Assembly: GCA_027924585.1 (NCBI GenBank)
Contig: BSBM01000307.1
Location: 16,849,501-16,913,500, forward strand
DNA: 64,000 nucleotides
Direction of reading: 5' to 3'
Source: Larix kaempferi
Lineage: Eukaryota; Streptophyta; Pinopsida; Pinales; Pinaceae
The position numbers and the translations under genes are program-made. Shown piece after piece: positions 43,498-53,825 of this stretch. The number at the start of each line of letters is the position of its first letter. Within the stretch, counting starts at the first letter, position 1. Below the pieces are notes generated by a model. The model ran no database searches, was not told where the DNA came from, and saw only the letters and a list, made by a program, of their open reading frames with translations.

Positions 43498-44984
43498 AGT
43501 TAGGGTTGTTATGCTTAACTATGTCAAAGAATATTTATTATTTTACTTTGAGAAGGTTATTGAGATTTCTTCCTACATAAATAGAACCAACTTGTGAACG
43601 AAAGGCTCTTATTAGAGAAAAACTTGGTTATTTCTTGGTTTATGTGTTAAGTGAGGATATTTGAGATAAAAAAGAGGATATTGGGAGCTAGATGTTGAAG
43701 ATATACCTTTATTATATGTGGATGTTCAACTTTGAGATATATTTTGCATTGTATTTTATTTCTATAATTGTAGGTTCCATTTGAAAGTTTAACATGCATA
43801 CCAACCCTTTTTTTTCCATGCACTTATTTGATTCTATGGTAAGGGTTTTCAAGTATATTGTAGGTATATTGAGGATTCTACACTATAATCTCCTCCCTTG
43901 AACTTTGGAGGAGTGACTTAGCTATCAATAAGAAGAAATGATTGATTGAGCTTTTCAATCAATCCCTTCTTTTTGATATCCAAACACTTTACTTTATTCC
44001 TTTAAACTCCATCCACCCAAATTCTCTAAGTAATTAATGCACTAATCAACACATTCACAAGCTACATAGCCAGTTTTTTAAAATTTCACTTCATTACAAA
44101 TTAAATTTATGAAGGTTAGTTTTTTCCCATTAATTTTTTCTTTGTAACTTAAAAGCAAAAATCTACTTCATGGCATGCTTATTACATAAGTTATATTTGT
44201 TATATGAGATGGACCAAGTTTAGCTTAATAATTTTTTAGAAATTTTCTTCAAGTTTAGCTTAATAATTTTCACTCTTATCCTACAAACAAGCTACACTTT
44301 CGTTGATGTTAATTACTTTGTTTTATAGTTGCAAAATACTATTGTTCATTTAAATTTCCATCAATCTAGTTTTGTACATTTAATATATGATACAATACTC
44401 TTGTTCTGTTGGAAGCACTACTTCTAGAACAAGAGCCTTGAGGTGGTTTATATTACAATTTACTTTCAAATTTTATGCATGCAATCCATTTTTATTAAGA
44501 TTCAACTTATGGTAATCAAATTTTAACTTCTCACATATGGTTTAAGCTTATTTCTTGTTGTTTAAGTTCATTGAAAATACATACTAACATATATCAAATG
44601 TCTTTTGGGATGTATTTAATGGATCTCACTTAAATACTTTACTTAGTAATCCGAGACTTATTTTCTTAATGTTTTGCTTACAGTCTCAAGCATGTAGTGC
44701 TAAACAATCTTTGGATTTAAGCAATTCTTCCATAGTTAACTTTGCTTATAATCTCATGTCCATTTAAATACATCTTTGAGGATTCATAAGCCTAAATCAA
44801 GAATTAAATCAAATATGGTTTATAGCTGATTACTTCATGGTTAAATCTGATTTTATATTTTCCTTTACATGCAATAATAACATGGATGCTTAACTTGATT
44901 GATAAAATATATTTGATGGGATATTCACGTGTTTTTTTGATTTCATGTTATGTTCAAATTTCATGCTATCTTTTGGTTGAGGCA
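43498..44984. other. Unassigned AT-rich DNA
   Basis: No coding frame, LTR pair or tandem repeat is evident. A short duplication, CAAGTTTAGCTTAATAATTTT, occurs twice near 44215-44270. It may be host intergenic DNA or very old element remains. Confidence 0.5.
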
Positions 44985-46080
44985 AGTGCTACATGGAATG
45001 CATGCAAAACCAAGATGAGATGGTTAGAATATTCCAACACCCCCCTTAAGCCTGACCATGTGAGGAAAGATCATAAATAGGGCCCTGGTAACTGAGACCA
45101 AAGGTCACCCTTTACAAATTCATTAGTCCATTTAAGTGAGGAAAGAGGGAAAACCCTGTGGGAAGCATACAAAAAAACTGATTGCTCCAAACTCAAGTAG
45201 GTGTGATGCTATAATCAATGTTTGGAGGTATGTTCCTTTTGGGAATGAGTGGATCATGCTAAAAAAACATGCGCGTGTATCTCCTTCAATGGATGCAAGC
45301 GAATCTGGAGGCTCTCTTGCACATTAGTAAGCTCATGGGAATTAGAGAGTTCAAAACTCTCTTCAACCTATAGAGTAGTAACTGACATATCTTGCTCAGA
45401 ATTCGAAATAGAAGACATTGAGAACATGAGTGAGGAATGGATAATCTCTCCAAAAAGATAAGTTTCATTAGTTGTATAACTTTCATATGCATCAACTACA
45501 TGGGAAGGGGACAATTCGAAACTGTCTTAAACTTCTAGAGCAACAGAGGAAGGAATTCCTTCAATAGGAGATTTCTGTGTTGAATTTGCAGCTTCTTTGT
45601 CATCTTGAACAACTTCATCATGAGAGATGATTGAGGTTGAGACATAATCAGAGAGAACACTTGAGGAGGTATCACTAGGCTTGTTCTCCAAATGGATAGC
45701 ATTATCCTCTTCCTTCTACTTTCCAAATTATCTATCCAAATTGGTCCAGAGATCACATGAGTATTCAGCAGTATCAATGAGGTAGCACATAGTAGGAGAC
45801 ATAGCAAGACACATTGCTCCAAGGGCTCTATCACATTCATTTAGCCAATCATTATCCTCTTCATAGGAAGTAAAATATCCGATAACTCTAATACACATAT
45901 CAAAAAGACCTTATCTCTTCAGATATGCTATCATATTTGGTTTCCACACATCATAGTTGAATGGAGAGAGAGGAGGAACTAATTTTAAATTCATGGAAGC
46001 TGTTATAGAATATCTGCACAAAAAAACCTAAAAAAATCCCCGGAAGATTACTTTTCTCAACAAAGATCTGATACCATGTG
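44985..46080 (-). mobile_element. Diverged relative of gag-only elements A and B (element C)
   Basis: The stretch matches the interior of elements A/B in scattered blocks: GGTAACTGAGACCAAAGGTCACCC (split by a few changes elsewhere), AACTCAAGTAGGTGTGATGCT, GTGGATCATGCT, and TTTGGTTTCCA...CATAGTTGAATGGAGA. It ends at a primer site (CTGATACCATG, 46069-46079). A short LTR piece with ATTCCAACA ends at 45039, followed by a C-run, but full LTRs and duplications are not visible. The interior has a gag-like frame with several stops. Confidence 0.65.
45045..46010 (-). pseudogene. Gag-like sequence of element C
   Basis: Minus-strand frames give a YDVWKPNMIAYLKR segment followed by a stop, then NDWLNECDRALGAM and a DLWTNLD block, the same arrangement as the element A/B gag domain. 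The distal half is rich in serine and acidic residues (SSVLSDYVS, SFELSNSHEL) and lacks the FDLTxxGSKEISRN units. Several stops and frameshifts are present. Confidence 0.6.
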
Positions 46081-46799
46081 AGATTTTTGGATATTCTCAC
46101 AACCTTATCATGTTGAAGGGTGCTTCCCATGGGCTTAAGTTTTCCCAACCTACTTTCAACCAAACAATTACCAAGAACCTCTGTGCACTTCATATGCCCA
46201 AATATTGGGTTGTCTTCACCCATAGAATTGACAATCGCTTGGATTTACTTATTTGGTATACTTCCTAGAGTATGATAGGTTTCCATCCCACTCATGCAAA
46301 TGTATTCTTGCTTCACACCCAAAGTATCTCACACAACCCTTCTTTTGTTGCTACAGTGGGATGATGTCATCTCTGCTTGTTGGGGCACCTGTCACTTTTA
46401 GTGCCAAAGTGTGTGTGTTTGTGGGGGGTTAACAATAAGGCCTTCTCTCAGCTCTAGAATGCTCTGCATAGAAGGCCATCTTGGAGCTTAGCCTACCCAA
46501 AGGATCAACCCATGTAACCTAAATAAATTCTATGACAATGTCGTCTTTGATGATCATATTAAACTCTTACTTATTTGTTAAGATTCAACTAGGGGCATCG
46601 AGAGAATATTTGAATGGGGGATGTAGTTGAGAGAGATACCAATCGACCAAAGTAGGAAAACGACCTCTGCAAACCGACAACGAGCTTCAATAGAGGTTTA
46701 TTTGATGAGAAACTCCAATCCAAAAGTTTCCATTGTTTTTATTTTTTATCCAAAGGACCAATGTTTATTTTCCCTTGATAGTTGACAATAACTATATCT
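46081..46799. other. Unassigned DNA left of the plus-strand copia
   Basis: No recognisable gene is present. The first part could be a worn LTR of element C, since it follows its primer site and starts TGTGAGATTTTTGGATATTC, but no matching partner is seen. The right end carries the CTTAG target duplication of the copia. Confidence 0.45.
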
Positions 46800-46804
46800 C
46801 TTAG

Positions 46805-47396
46805 TGTTGATGTATATGTAACTTCGGAATGTACTTCATATATATATTTATTGAACTCCTATAGAGATGTGTTATTCCTCTATACGGAAGTGTCGTTATT
46901 TGTATCAACAAGTGTCGCAAGTGTCGTAACTTGCCGATGGGTTATTAGACCACCATGTGTGGGGTCGGCCCTGATTAAGTTAATATTGGGTTATTGTACT
47001 AAGCTAGACAAGTCAGCCCCATAAGGTTATTGGGCAATCAGGACAAGTATAAATAGAGATCTCCCGATCTCTATTTGGATCACTTCAGAACTCACTCTTC
47101 CTTCACTCGAAAAGTGGTGCACATGTGAGGAGGAGGATCAGCTGCTAGGAGGAGTCTCTCTCTATGTACTTGGGTTGTACTTTGGTTGTATCATTGTTCT
47201 ATCTATCTCTGAGGAAGTTGTGGGGTTTTTCACCTTAGGGTTTTCCCCACGGAAACTCTGTGTGTCTATTGTCTCTTATGTTTGCTTCTTGTGATGATTG
47301 ACATGCTTGCTATGATTGATATGCATTGATATACTGTACATGTTATTCTCTCAGTAAAGATCCTAGAGTATCTTGAATTAATGCTCAAAATTAACA
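46805..47396 (+). repeat. 5' LTR of the plus-strand copia
   Basis: It starts TGTTGATGTATATG and ends AAAATTAACA, directly before the primer site at 47397-47408. Confidence 0.97.
47048..47075 (+). promoter_or_regulatory. TATA box overlapped by a perfect 10-bp hairpin
   Basis: TATAAATA (47048-47055) is followed at once by an inverted repeat. AATAGAGATC (47052-47061) pairs with GATCTCTATT (47066-47075) around a TCCC loop. The same hairpin is intact in the other LTR at 53476-53499. As the TATA box overlaps the left arm, the hairpin would sit at or just before the transcript start. Confidence 0.7.
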
Positions 47397-47408
47397 TGGT
47401 ATCAGAGC
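47397..47408 (+). other. Primer-binding site of the plus-strand copia
   Basis: TGGTATCAGAGC, the standard initiator tRNA-Met site, lies directly after the LTR. Confidence 0.95.
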
Positions 47409-47969
47409 TAACCTGAGAAGAAGACATTGTGTAGTGACGGAAACTAGGGTTTCTTGTTTATTGGGTTTCTCTCCACAGATTTTGGAAAAGCAGTAAGGTA
47501 GATTGACTCTACTCATCAAGGAGAATCTATCTGTCCAATCAGAATTCAATTATGAGCACTTTTAGTTTTGGCCCTAAAAATTAGGGTTTCCTAAAAAATA
47601 GGAATTTCTAAAATCTGAAGACATAGCTGGAAGCTCCTTGGAAACATCAAAGTTTAGAGCTTTGGATCGAGATTTTTGGTTGGGTAAATCTCCGGGAAAC
47701 TCAAACTCTAATTCAGGGTCCTCCCTAGTGAATCCGAGAAGACTAAAAGGCATTTTTGAAGGGTGAAACTTTGCAGATCTCGAATTCTAAATATACTAGG
47801 CTAATCAGCTCATCAAGGCGCATCTTTCTATCCTTTCAGAAAGTTGAAATTCACATTTTGAATTTTTAGGGTTTCTCTAACAAACCCTAATCCGGGACTA
47901 CATCCAGTTTCAACAAATCAAGTGGTGAGACCTTTATCTTCTCTATTTCCATTTGAAGTACTCCTTAAG

Positions 47970-48910
47970 ATGTCTCACCACACCAAGCTTTAGGATAATC
48001 TTGAAGGGGCTGATAACTTCCGAGACTGGAAGTATAGGATTGGGTTAATCCTGGAAGAAAATGAATTGGACACCTACATCAGCTCTGAGGTCCCTATCCC
48101 AGAGGATGAAGAGGCTAAGGCATTGCATAAGAATAACTTGGTCAAGGAAAAAAGAATCATTGCTGATTCTATAAAGACCATCTCATACCACATGTGTTAT
48201 CTCTGAAGACACCCAAGGAAATGTTTGACTCTTTGACCAAGCTATTTGAAAGGAAGAACATAAATTGGAAGATGACTCTGCGGAATCAATTGAAAGGAGT
48301 CAAGCTGTTGAATGGAGAGACCATTCAATCTTATTTCTCTAAGTTCTCTTAGATTAAGGAACAACTTGAAGCTGTGGATGAGGTAGTGGACAATGGTGAG
48401 GTTGTTATGACCACTCTGAATGGCCTACCTAGGTCATGGGACTCTTTTATTCAAGGAATTTGTGCAAGAAAGAAATTGATCTCTTTCAGTAGACTATGGG
48501 AGGAATGCTCTCAAGAAGAAGCTAGGCTCGTGGCTCGAGAAGAAAAGATGGAAAATGAAGATCAAGCTCTCACTGCTCCCACCAAGAAGGGAAGCAAGTT
48601 CAAGGGGGAGCATTCTCATTCTAAGAGACCTTCTCACCACTCTAAAAATAGGAATCTAAGATGTTTCACATGTAATGAGAAAGGGCACTTTGCCTCAGAT
48701 TGTCCCAAGAACAAGAAGGACAACAATAACAACTTCAAAAAAAAGAAGAAGGGAAACAAAAGAAAATATCATGCTCATGCTGCTGAGGATGATGAACCTC
48801 CCAAGAAGAAGGCTAGATCTGAAATTAATGATGATGACTCATCAAGCGAAGAAGAATATGTTCTAATCTCTGCTCTCATAGGTACTCTTTCTCATGGTTG
48901 TAATGATTGA
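47970..48910 (+). pseudogene. Gag of the plus-strand copia, ending in a stop before the protease site
   Basis: The start at 47970 reads MSHHTKL followed by TAG. The conserved copia gag then continues in frame (NFRDWKYRIGLILEE and LVKEKRIIADS). A frameshift/stop lies near 48205 and a TAG near 48352. The frame from 48374 contains VVMTTLNGLPRSWDSF, a CX2CX4HX4C zinc knuckle (residues 97-110 of that frame) and a lysine-rich tail. It ends with TGA at 48908-48910, where the family has the tryptophan preceding LIDSGAS. The protease active site DSGAS follows immediately in frame. Confidence 0.87.
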
Positions 48911-49768
48911 CTTATTGATAGTGGGGCTTCCAAACACATGACTGGGTTCAAAGAATCTTTTGTAAACCTATCTGAACATGAGTCACCCCATAAGGTGAAA
49001 CTTGGGGATGAATACCAATATCCTATCAAAGGAAGTGGTGAAGCCTCCTACAATCTAGACTCTGGGAAGTCTTTGAAGATGATAGAAGTTCTATATGTAC
49101 CTGGGCTCAAGAAGAATGTACTCTCCATATCTGCACTGGATGCAAAAGGTATGAGGGTTGCATTTATAGATAGCCAAGTACTCATGTGGCCAAAAGGTAA
49201 GACCATAGATGATGCCGTAGTGATTGGAGAGCAAGAGGGAGGGCTGTACAAGATGAAGGGACAACTTGAACATTCCATGGTACATGAATCCATGGAGACA
49301 AGTGAACTTTGGCATAGAAGGCTTGCTCATATGCACTATAGAGCACTACCAATTGCAAGTAAAGCTGTAAAGGGTCTTCCTGAAATCAAATCAAAGTATG
49401 AAGATGTTTGCAAAAGGAAAGAACACAAAGAAGGAAATCACAACCAAGTAAGGAAAAAGGAATTATCCACTCCGATGTATGCAGTCAGATGTCATCTAGT
49501 TCTCTGAGTGGGTATGTATACTATGGTTCTTTCATTGATGATTTCTCTAGGAATACTTGGGATTTATTTCTTGAAGAACAAAGATGAAATATTCAACAAG
49601 TTCAAGGAATTCAAGGCCTTGATAGAAAACCACACTGAAAAGAAGTTCAAGATCTTCAGATCCGACAATGGTGGAGAATTCACTTCTGCAGACTTCAAGT
49701 GCTATGCAGTGATTCAAGAATTAAGAGGGAGTTCACCACTCCTTACAATTCACAACAAAAAGCTGTAG
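48911..49768 (+). pseudogene. Protease, pre-integrase domain and partial integrase of the plus-strand copia
   Basis: LIDSGASKHMTG is the protease active site. The frame from 48938 holds YVPGLKKNVLSISAL and the pre-integrase block LWHRRLAHMHYRALP. The zinc-binding cysteine region after EDVCK is reduced. A frameshift near 49475 leads to SDVCS and FIDDFSRNTW in one frame and to IFRSDNGGEFTSADF in the next, so two catalytic aspartates remain. The glutamate half of the core is missing after 49768. Confidence 0.83.
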
Positions 49769-50300
49769 AAGAAGTTACTTCAGAATAGGACTCCAGCAGC
49801 TCCTGGAAGGAAGCAAAGATTTAGAGGGAGTCCACCCAACAAACAAACAAAGATGAGTATCTGAATTGTCATTTCTTGTGTATTCTATTTGTTTAAAATA
49901 ATGTTATTCAGTGATGTATATGCTTATGTTCATAGAATTAGGTTGTGTATTATGCATATTAGAATAATTGCATTGATGAACAAGATACTACTAATATGCA
50001 AGTAATGGGTAAGTGGCCTATGGTACTGTACAACATTCCATTGCTACTTATCTAGAATGAAACCTATTTGCTGACATGTTGGGAGTTGTGCACACTCTTA
50101 ACAATGTTTTGCTAGAGATTGGAAGGCATCTAGAAAGTTACGGGATATGGATAAATGTTGTATTGAAGCATTGGCTAAAATAATTGCATGATTGTATGAC
50201 ATATATTCTTATGTGTAAGATTTTTTTATGAAACTATGAGATGTTTCTAATCATGCAATTTAACTTGTCTTGTAGGAAAGATCGTATACCATCACCTACA
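49769..50300 (+). other. Non-coding stretch between integrase and reverse transcriptase
   Basis: This stretch replaces the rest of integrase. It is AT-rich and stop-rich. From about 49858 (GTATCTG) to about 50275 (TTGTCTTGTAG) it looks like a GT...AG intron with a pyrimidine-rich end and a possible branch site TTCTAAT at 50246-50252. This could also be a chance feature of inserted AT-rich DNA. Confidence 0.4.
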
Positions 50301-51868
50301 AAAGAAGGACTACAACATTTGTTCCAACAACAAAGTTATCTATTGAAGATATTGAAGTTCCCAGGATTCAGGAAGTATGCCATGATCGAGGAGTAGTAGT
50401 GGATCATGAAGAATGATATTTGGGATGCAGTCCCAAGACCTGAAGGGAAGTCTGTTATGACTTCAAAGTGGATATACAAGATCAAACATGTTGCAGATGG
50501 CAGCATAGAGAAATACAAAGCGATATTTGTAGCTCGTGGCTTCTCCCAGAAAGAATGAATTGACTATGAAGAAATTTTTCTCCTGTAGCCAGGTAAACTT
50601 CCATCAGATCAGTACTTGCTCTGGCTGCAGTGATGAAATGGAAGATACACCAGATGGATGTCAAGACTTCTTTCTTGAATGGTGTAGTTGAAGAGGAAGT
50701 GTATGTGGAGCAGCCAGTTGGTTTTGAGACACATGACAGGGAGTCATATGTGTGTAGACTGAAGAAAGCCTTGTATGGCTTGAAGCAAGCTCCCAGGACT
50801 TGGTATGGTAGGATGGATGGTTTCCTATCTAGTTTGGGCTTTACCAAGAGTAAAGCAGATTCCAACCTTTATTACAAGGTTGAGGAAGGAAATCTAGTGA
50901 TACTACTTCTGTATGTGGATGATCTGTTTGTAACAGGTAATGATAGTTTGATTGCCGATACCAAGAGAAAGCTTGCAGCTGAGTTCGAGATGAAGGACTT
51001 GAAGATGATGCACTATTTTCTAGGCATGGAGGTATGGCAGAGTGCAGATGGTATCTTCCTTGGACAAGGGAAGTATGCAGTAGAGATCCTAAAGAGGTTT
51101 GGGATGATGGAATGCAAGGCCATGGCCACACCTATGGCATCGAACCTGAAGCTTCTGTGTGATTCTTCATTTGATCCAGTTGATGTCACTGTGTATTGTC
51201 AGATGATTGGGTTCTTGATGTACCTGATGAACATTAGACCAGATATTTGCTTTGCGGTGGACACATTGAGCCAGTTCCTGACGGATCTCAGAGGTGTTCA
51301 CCTGGTTTCTTTAAAGCATATTCTGAGGTACCTGAAGGGTACAGTTGACTATGGGCTCAAGTATGATGTGAATCAAAAGTTTAGCCTGCAGGGTTATGTT
51401 GATTCCGATTGGGAAGGCAGTGTTGCAGATAGGAAGAGCACATCTGGGTGCTGTTTTAGTATGGGATCAGGTGTGATCTCTTGGTTTAGTAGAAAGCAAT
51501 CCTGCGTAGCACTGAGTACAGCCGAAGCAGAGTATGTTGCAGCATGTTCGGCTAGTTGTGAGGCAGTATGGCTCCGGAAGCTACTGTCTGAGTTATTTGA
51601 TCTCCTGTTGAAGGATACTGGTATCTTTTATGACAACCATAGTTGTGTGAAGCTGTCTAAGAATCTGGTGTTCCACGACAGGTCGAAGCACATTGAGATC
51701 AAATATCACTATATCAGGGATATGGTGCAGAGAGGAGTAGTGAAGCTCCTGTATGTTGTGACGGATGAGCAGATTGCAGATGTACTGACGAAACCACTAG
51801 CCAGGGTGAAGTTTGAATACTTCAGATCGATGACACTTCGAGGAAGAAGTGATGGAGACATTTGCTGA
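50301..51868 (+). pseudogene. Reverse transcriptase and RNase H of the plus-strand copia
   Basis: The first part (about 50395-50625) reads MKNDIWDAVPRPEGKSVM and SKWIYKIKHVADGSIEKYKA, with a TGA before IDY and a frameshift after it. From 50630 a 412-codon frame is open to the natural end at 51868. It has the MDVKTSFLNGVVEEEVY block, KKALYGLKQAPRTWY, the catalytic LLYVDDLFVTGN, and MIGFLMYLMNIRPDI. RNase H follows with GYVDSDWEGS, KSTSGCCFSM and STAEAEYVAA, and finally DVLTKPLARVKFEYF. All expected catalytic motifs in the open part are present. Confidence 0.93.
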
Positions 51869-51959
51869 AGCCATTCCAAGCATGGTGGAAGGAGGATCCT
51901 TCACATTGCTATGGATGTAAGCCCTGGATGATGAGCATCAAGATGATGTTCTAGTTTCT

Positions 51960-52400
51960 GCTCGATATGATCACTTGGATCATTTATGTATGTATGCATC
52001 ATGTTGGATACTGGATATGATCAGTTGGATCATTTATGTATGTATGCATCATGTTGGATGCTGGATATGATCAGGTGGAGCATGTATCTGCGTATGTATC
52101 AGGTGGATACATTATATGATTAGGTGGATCATGTATGATGATATATATCAGGTAGATACTTGGTATGCATCAGGTGGATGCATTGTATGATAAGGATGAT
52201 CATGGATGACGAGCTTCAGGATGTTTCTCCAGATGACATGCATTAGGATGATGCAGTGACGATGATCAGGATGATCATGTGTGATGAGTATCAGGACGAT
52301 ACTCTGGATGACATGCATCAGGATGATGTAGTGATTATGATCAGGATGATCATATGTGATGACATGTATCAGGTGGATACATTACATAATCAATTGGATT
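51960..52400. repeat. First 3' repeat array of the plus-strand copia
   Basis: Units starting with GATATGATCA at 51964, 52014 and 52064 have a 50-bp period and contain TGTATGCATCATGTTGGAT. Beyond 52090 the order decays into scattered TCAGGTGGAT, GATGATCA and ATGCATCAGG words. It follows the pol stop and precedes the second array. Confidence 0.85.
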
Positions 52401-52434
52401 TTGTGTGATGAGTTCCGAAGACACATATGCACAT

Positions 52435-52830
52435 GAGCTTTTCGGACATGGTTGTAGATGTGTTCTCCCATGGTCGCGATGTAATTGTTGGGATTTTCTG
52501 ACATGGTGGCAGATGTGTTCTCCCATGGTCGTGATGTAATTTCCAGAGCCATTCGAGCATGGTTGTAGATGTGTTCTCCCAAGGCCGCGATATAAGTGCT
52601 AGGGCCATTCGAGCATGGTTGTAGATGTGTTCTCCCATGGCTACAATATAAGTGCTGGGCCATTTGAGCATGGTTGTAGATGTGTTCTCCCATGACTACA
52701 ATATAAGTGTTGTGCCATTCTGACATGGTGGTAGGTTGATCCTCCCATGGTCGTTGATGTAAATGCTGTGAGCCTTTCACGGATGGTGGTAGGTTGGTCC
52801 TCCCATGCCGGTGAGTGTAAGTGCTGTGTG
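52435..52830. repeat. Second 3' repeat array, seven units of about 56 bp
   Basis: TGTTCTCCCA occurs at 52461, 52515, 52572, 52628 and 52683. Two diverged units follow near 52738 and 52796 (GATCCTCCCA and GGTCCTCCCA). Units share CATGGTTGTAGATG and a GATGTAA/ATATAAGTGCTG end. Minus-strand open frames here are by-products of the period. Confidence 0.9.
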
Positions 52831-53219
52831 TGTGCATCTAGGTTGTGATTCGTGATACTCTGTGGCCGTGGATAGGTTGTGCAGTAGCATGTAAAATCTC
52901 CTGGGAGATCCGATAGGTTGAGCTGTGTGCTCGTAATCAGTCCTGGGATGCTCTTTTGAGGTTTTGTTGACTCATGTAATAAGTCCTGAGGATTCCACAG
53001 TATGGCCAGTGATGATGAAGACCTGCAGGTGGTGAGCTTACATCCAGTATGAAAAAGGACTGGCTCTGTAGAACTTCCTATGACGAGTAGATTCAGAGAT
53101 TGATTGAGATAGCAGCAGCAGTGACGAAGACGATGATTCGAGGATGATGATTCGCTGATGATGATCCAGAGAAGAAGACTTGTGCTAGCAGATCTGTGTC
53201 GAGAAATACCTTCCTAGTT

Positions 53220-53228
53220 AAGAGGGAG
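53220..53228 (+). other. Polypurine tract of the plus-strand copia
   Basis: AAGAGGGAG lies directly before the 3' LTR start at 53229. Confidence 0.85.
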
Positions 53229-53820
53229 TGTTGATGTATATGTAACTTCGGAATGTATTTCATATATATATTTATTGTACTCCTATAGAGATGTGTTATT
53301 CCTCTATACAGAAGTGTCGTTATTTGTATCAACAAGTGTCGCAAGTGTCGTAACTTGCCGATGGGTTATTAGACCACCATGTGTTGGGTTGGCCCTGATT
53401 AAGTTAATATTAGGTTATTGTACTAAGCTAGACAAGTTGGCCCCATAAGGTTATTGGGCAATCAGGACAAGTATAAATAGAGATCTCCCGATCTCTATTT
53501 GGATTACTTCAGAACTCACTCTTCCTTCACTCGAAAAGTGGCGCACATGTGAGGAGGAGGATCAGCTGCTAGGAGGAGTCTATCTCTGTGTACTTGGGTT
53601 GTACTTTGGTTGTATCATTGCTCTATCTATCTCTGAGGAAGTTGTGGGGTTTTTCACCTTAGGGTTTTCCCCATGGAAACTCTGTGTGTCTATTGTCTCT
53701 TAAGTTTGCTTCTTGTGATGATTGACATGCTTGCTATGATTGATATGCATTGATATACTGTACATGTTATTCTCTCAGTAAAGATCCTAGAGTATCTTGA
53801 ATTAATGCTCAAAATTAACA
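53229..53820 (+). repeat. 3' LTR of the plus-strand copia
   Basis: It is the same length as the 5' LTR (592 bp), with the same termini and the same TATA-hairpin (53476-53499). Confidence 0.97.
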
Positions 53821-53825
53821 CTTAG

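Larger units (their letters stand above)
46805..53820 (+). mobile_element. Plus-strand Ty1/copia element, relatively young
   Basis: CTTAG flanks it at 46800-46804 and 53821-53825. Both LTRs are 592 bp and differ at about 15 positions by hand count, mostly transitions. The order is LTR, primer site, gag, protease, partial integrase, reverse transcriptase, RNase H, a 1.3-kb repeat-rich 3' region, polypurine tract and LTR. Several gag stops and loss of the integrase C-terminal half make it defective. Its reverse transcriptase-RNase H frame is still open over 412 codons. Confidence 0.96.

Noticed and set aside
52382-52837. Open minus-strand frame of 151 codons with repeated GEHIYNH-like peptides
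   Set aside because: It is produced by the 56-bp array, has no start context or homology, and lies antisense in the 3' region of the copia element.
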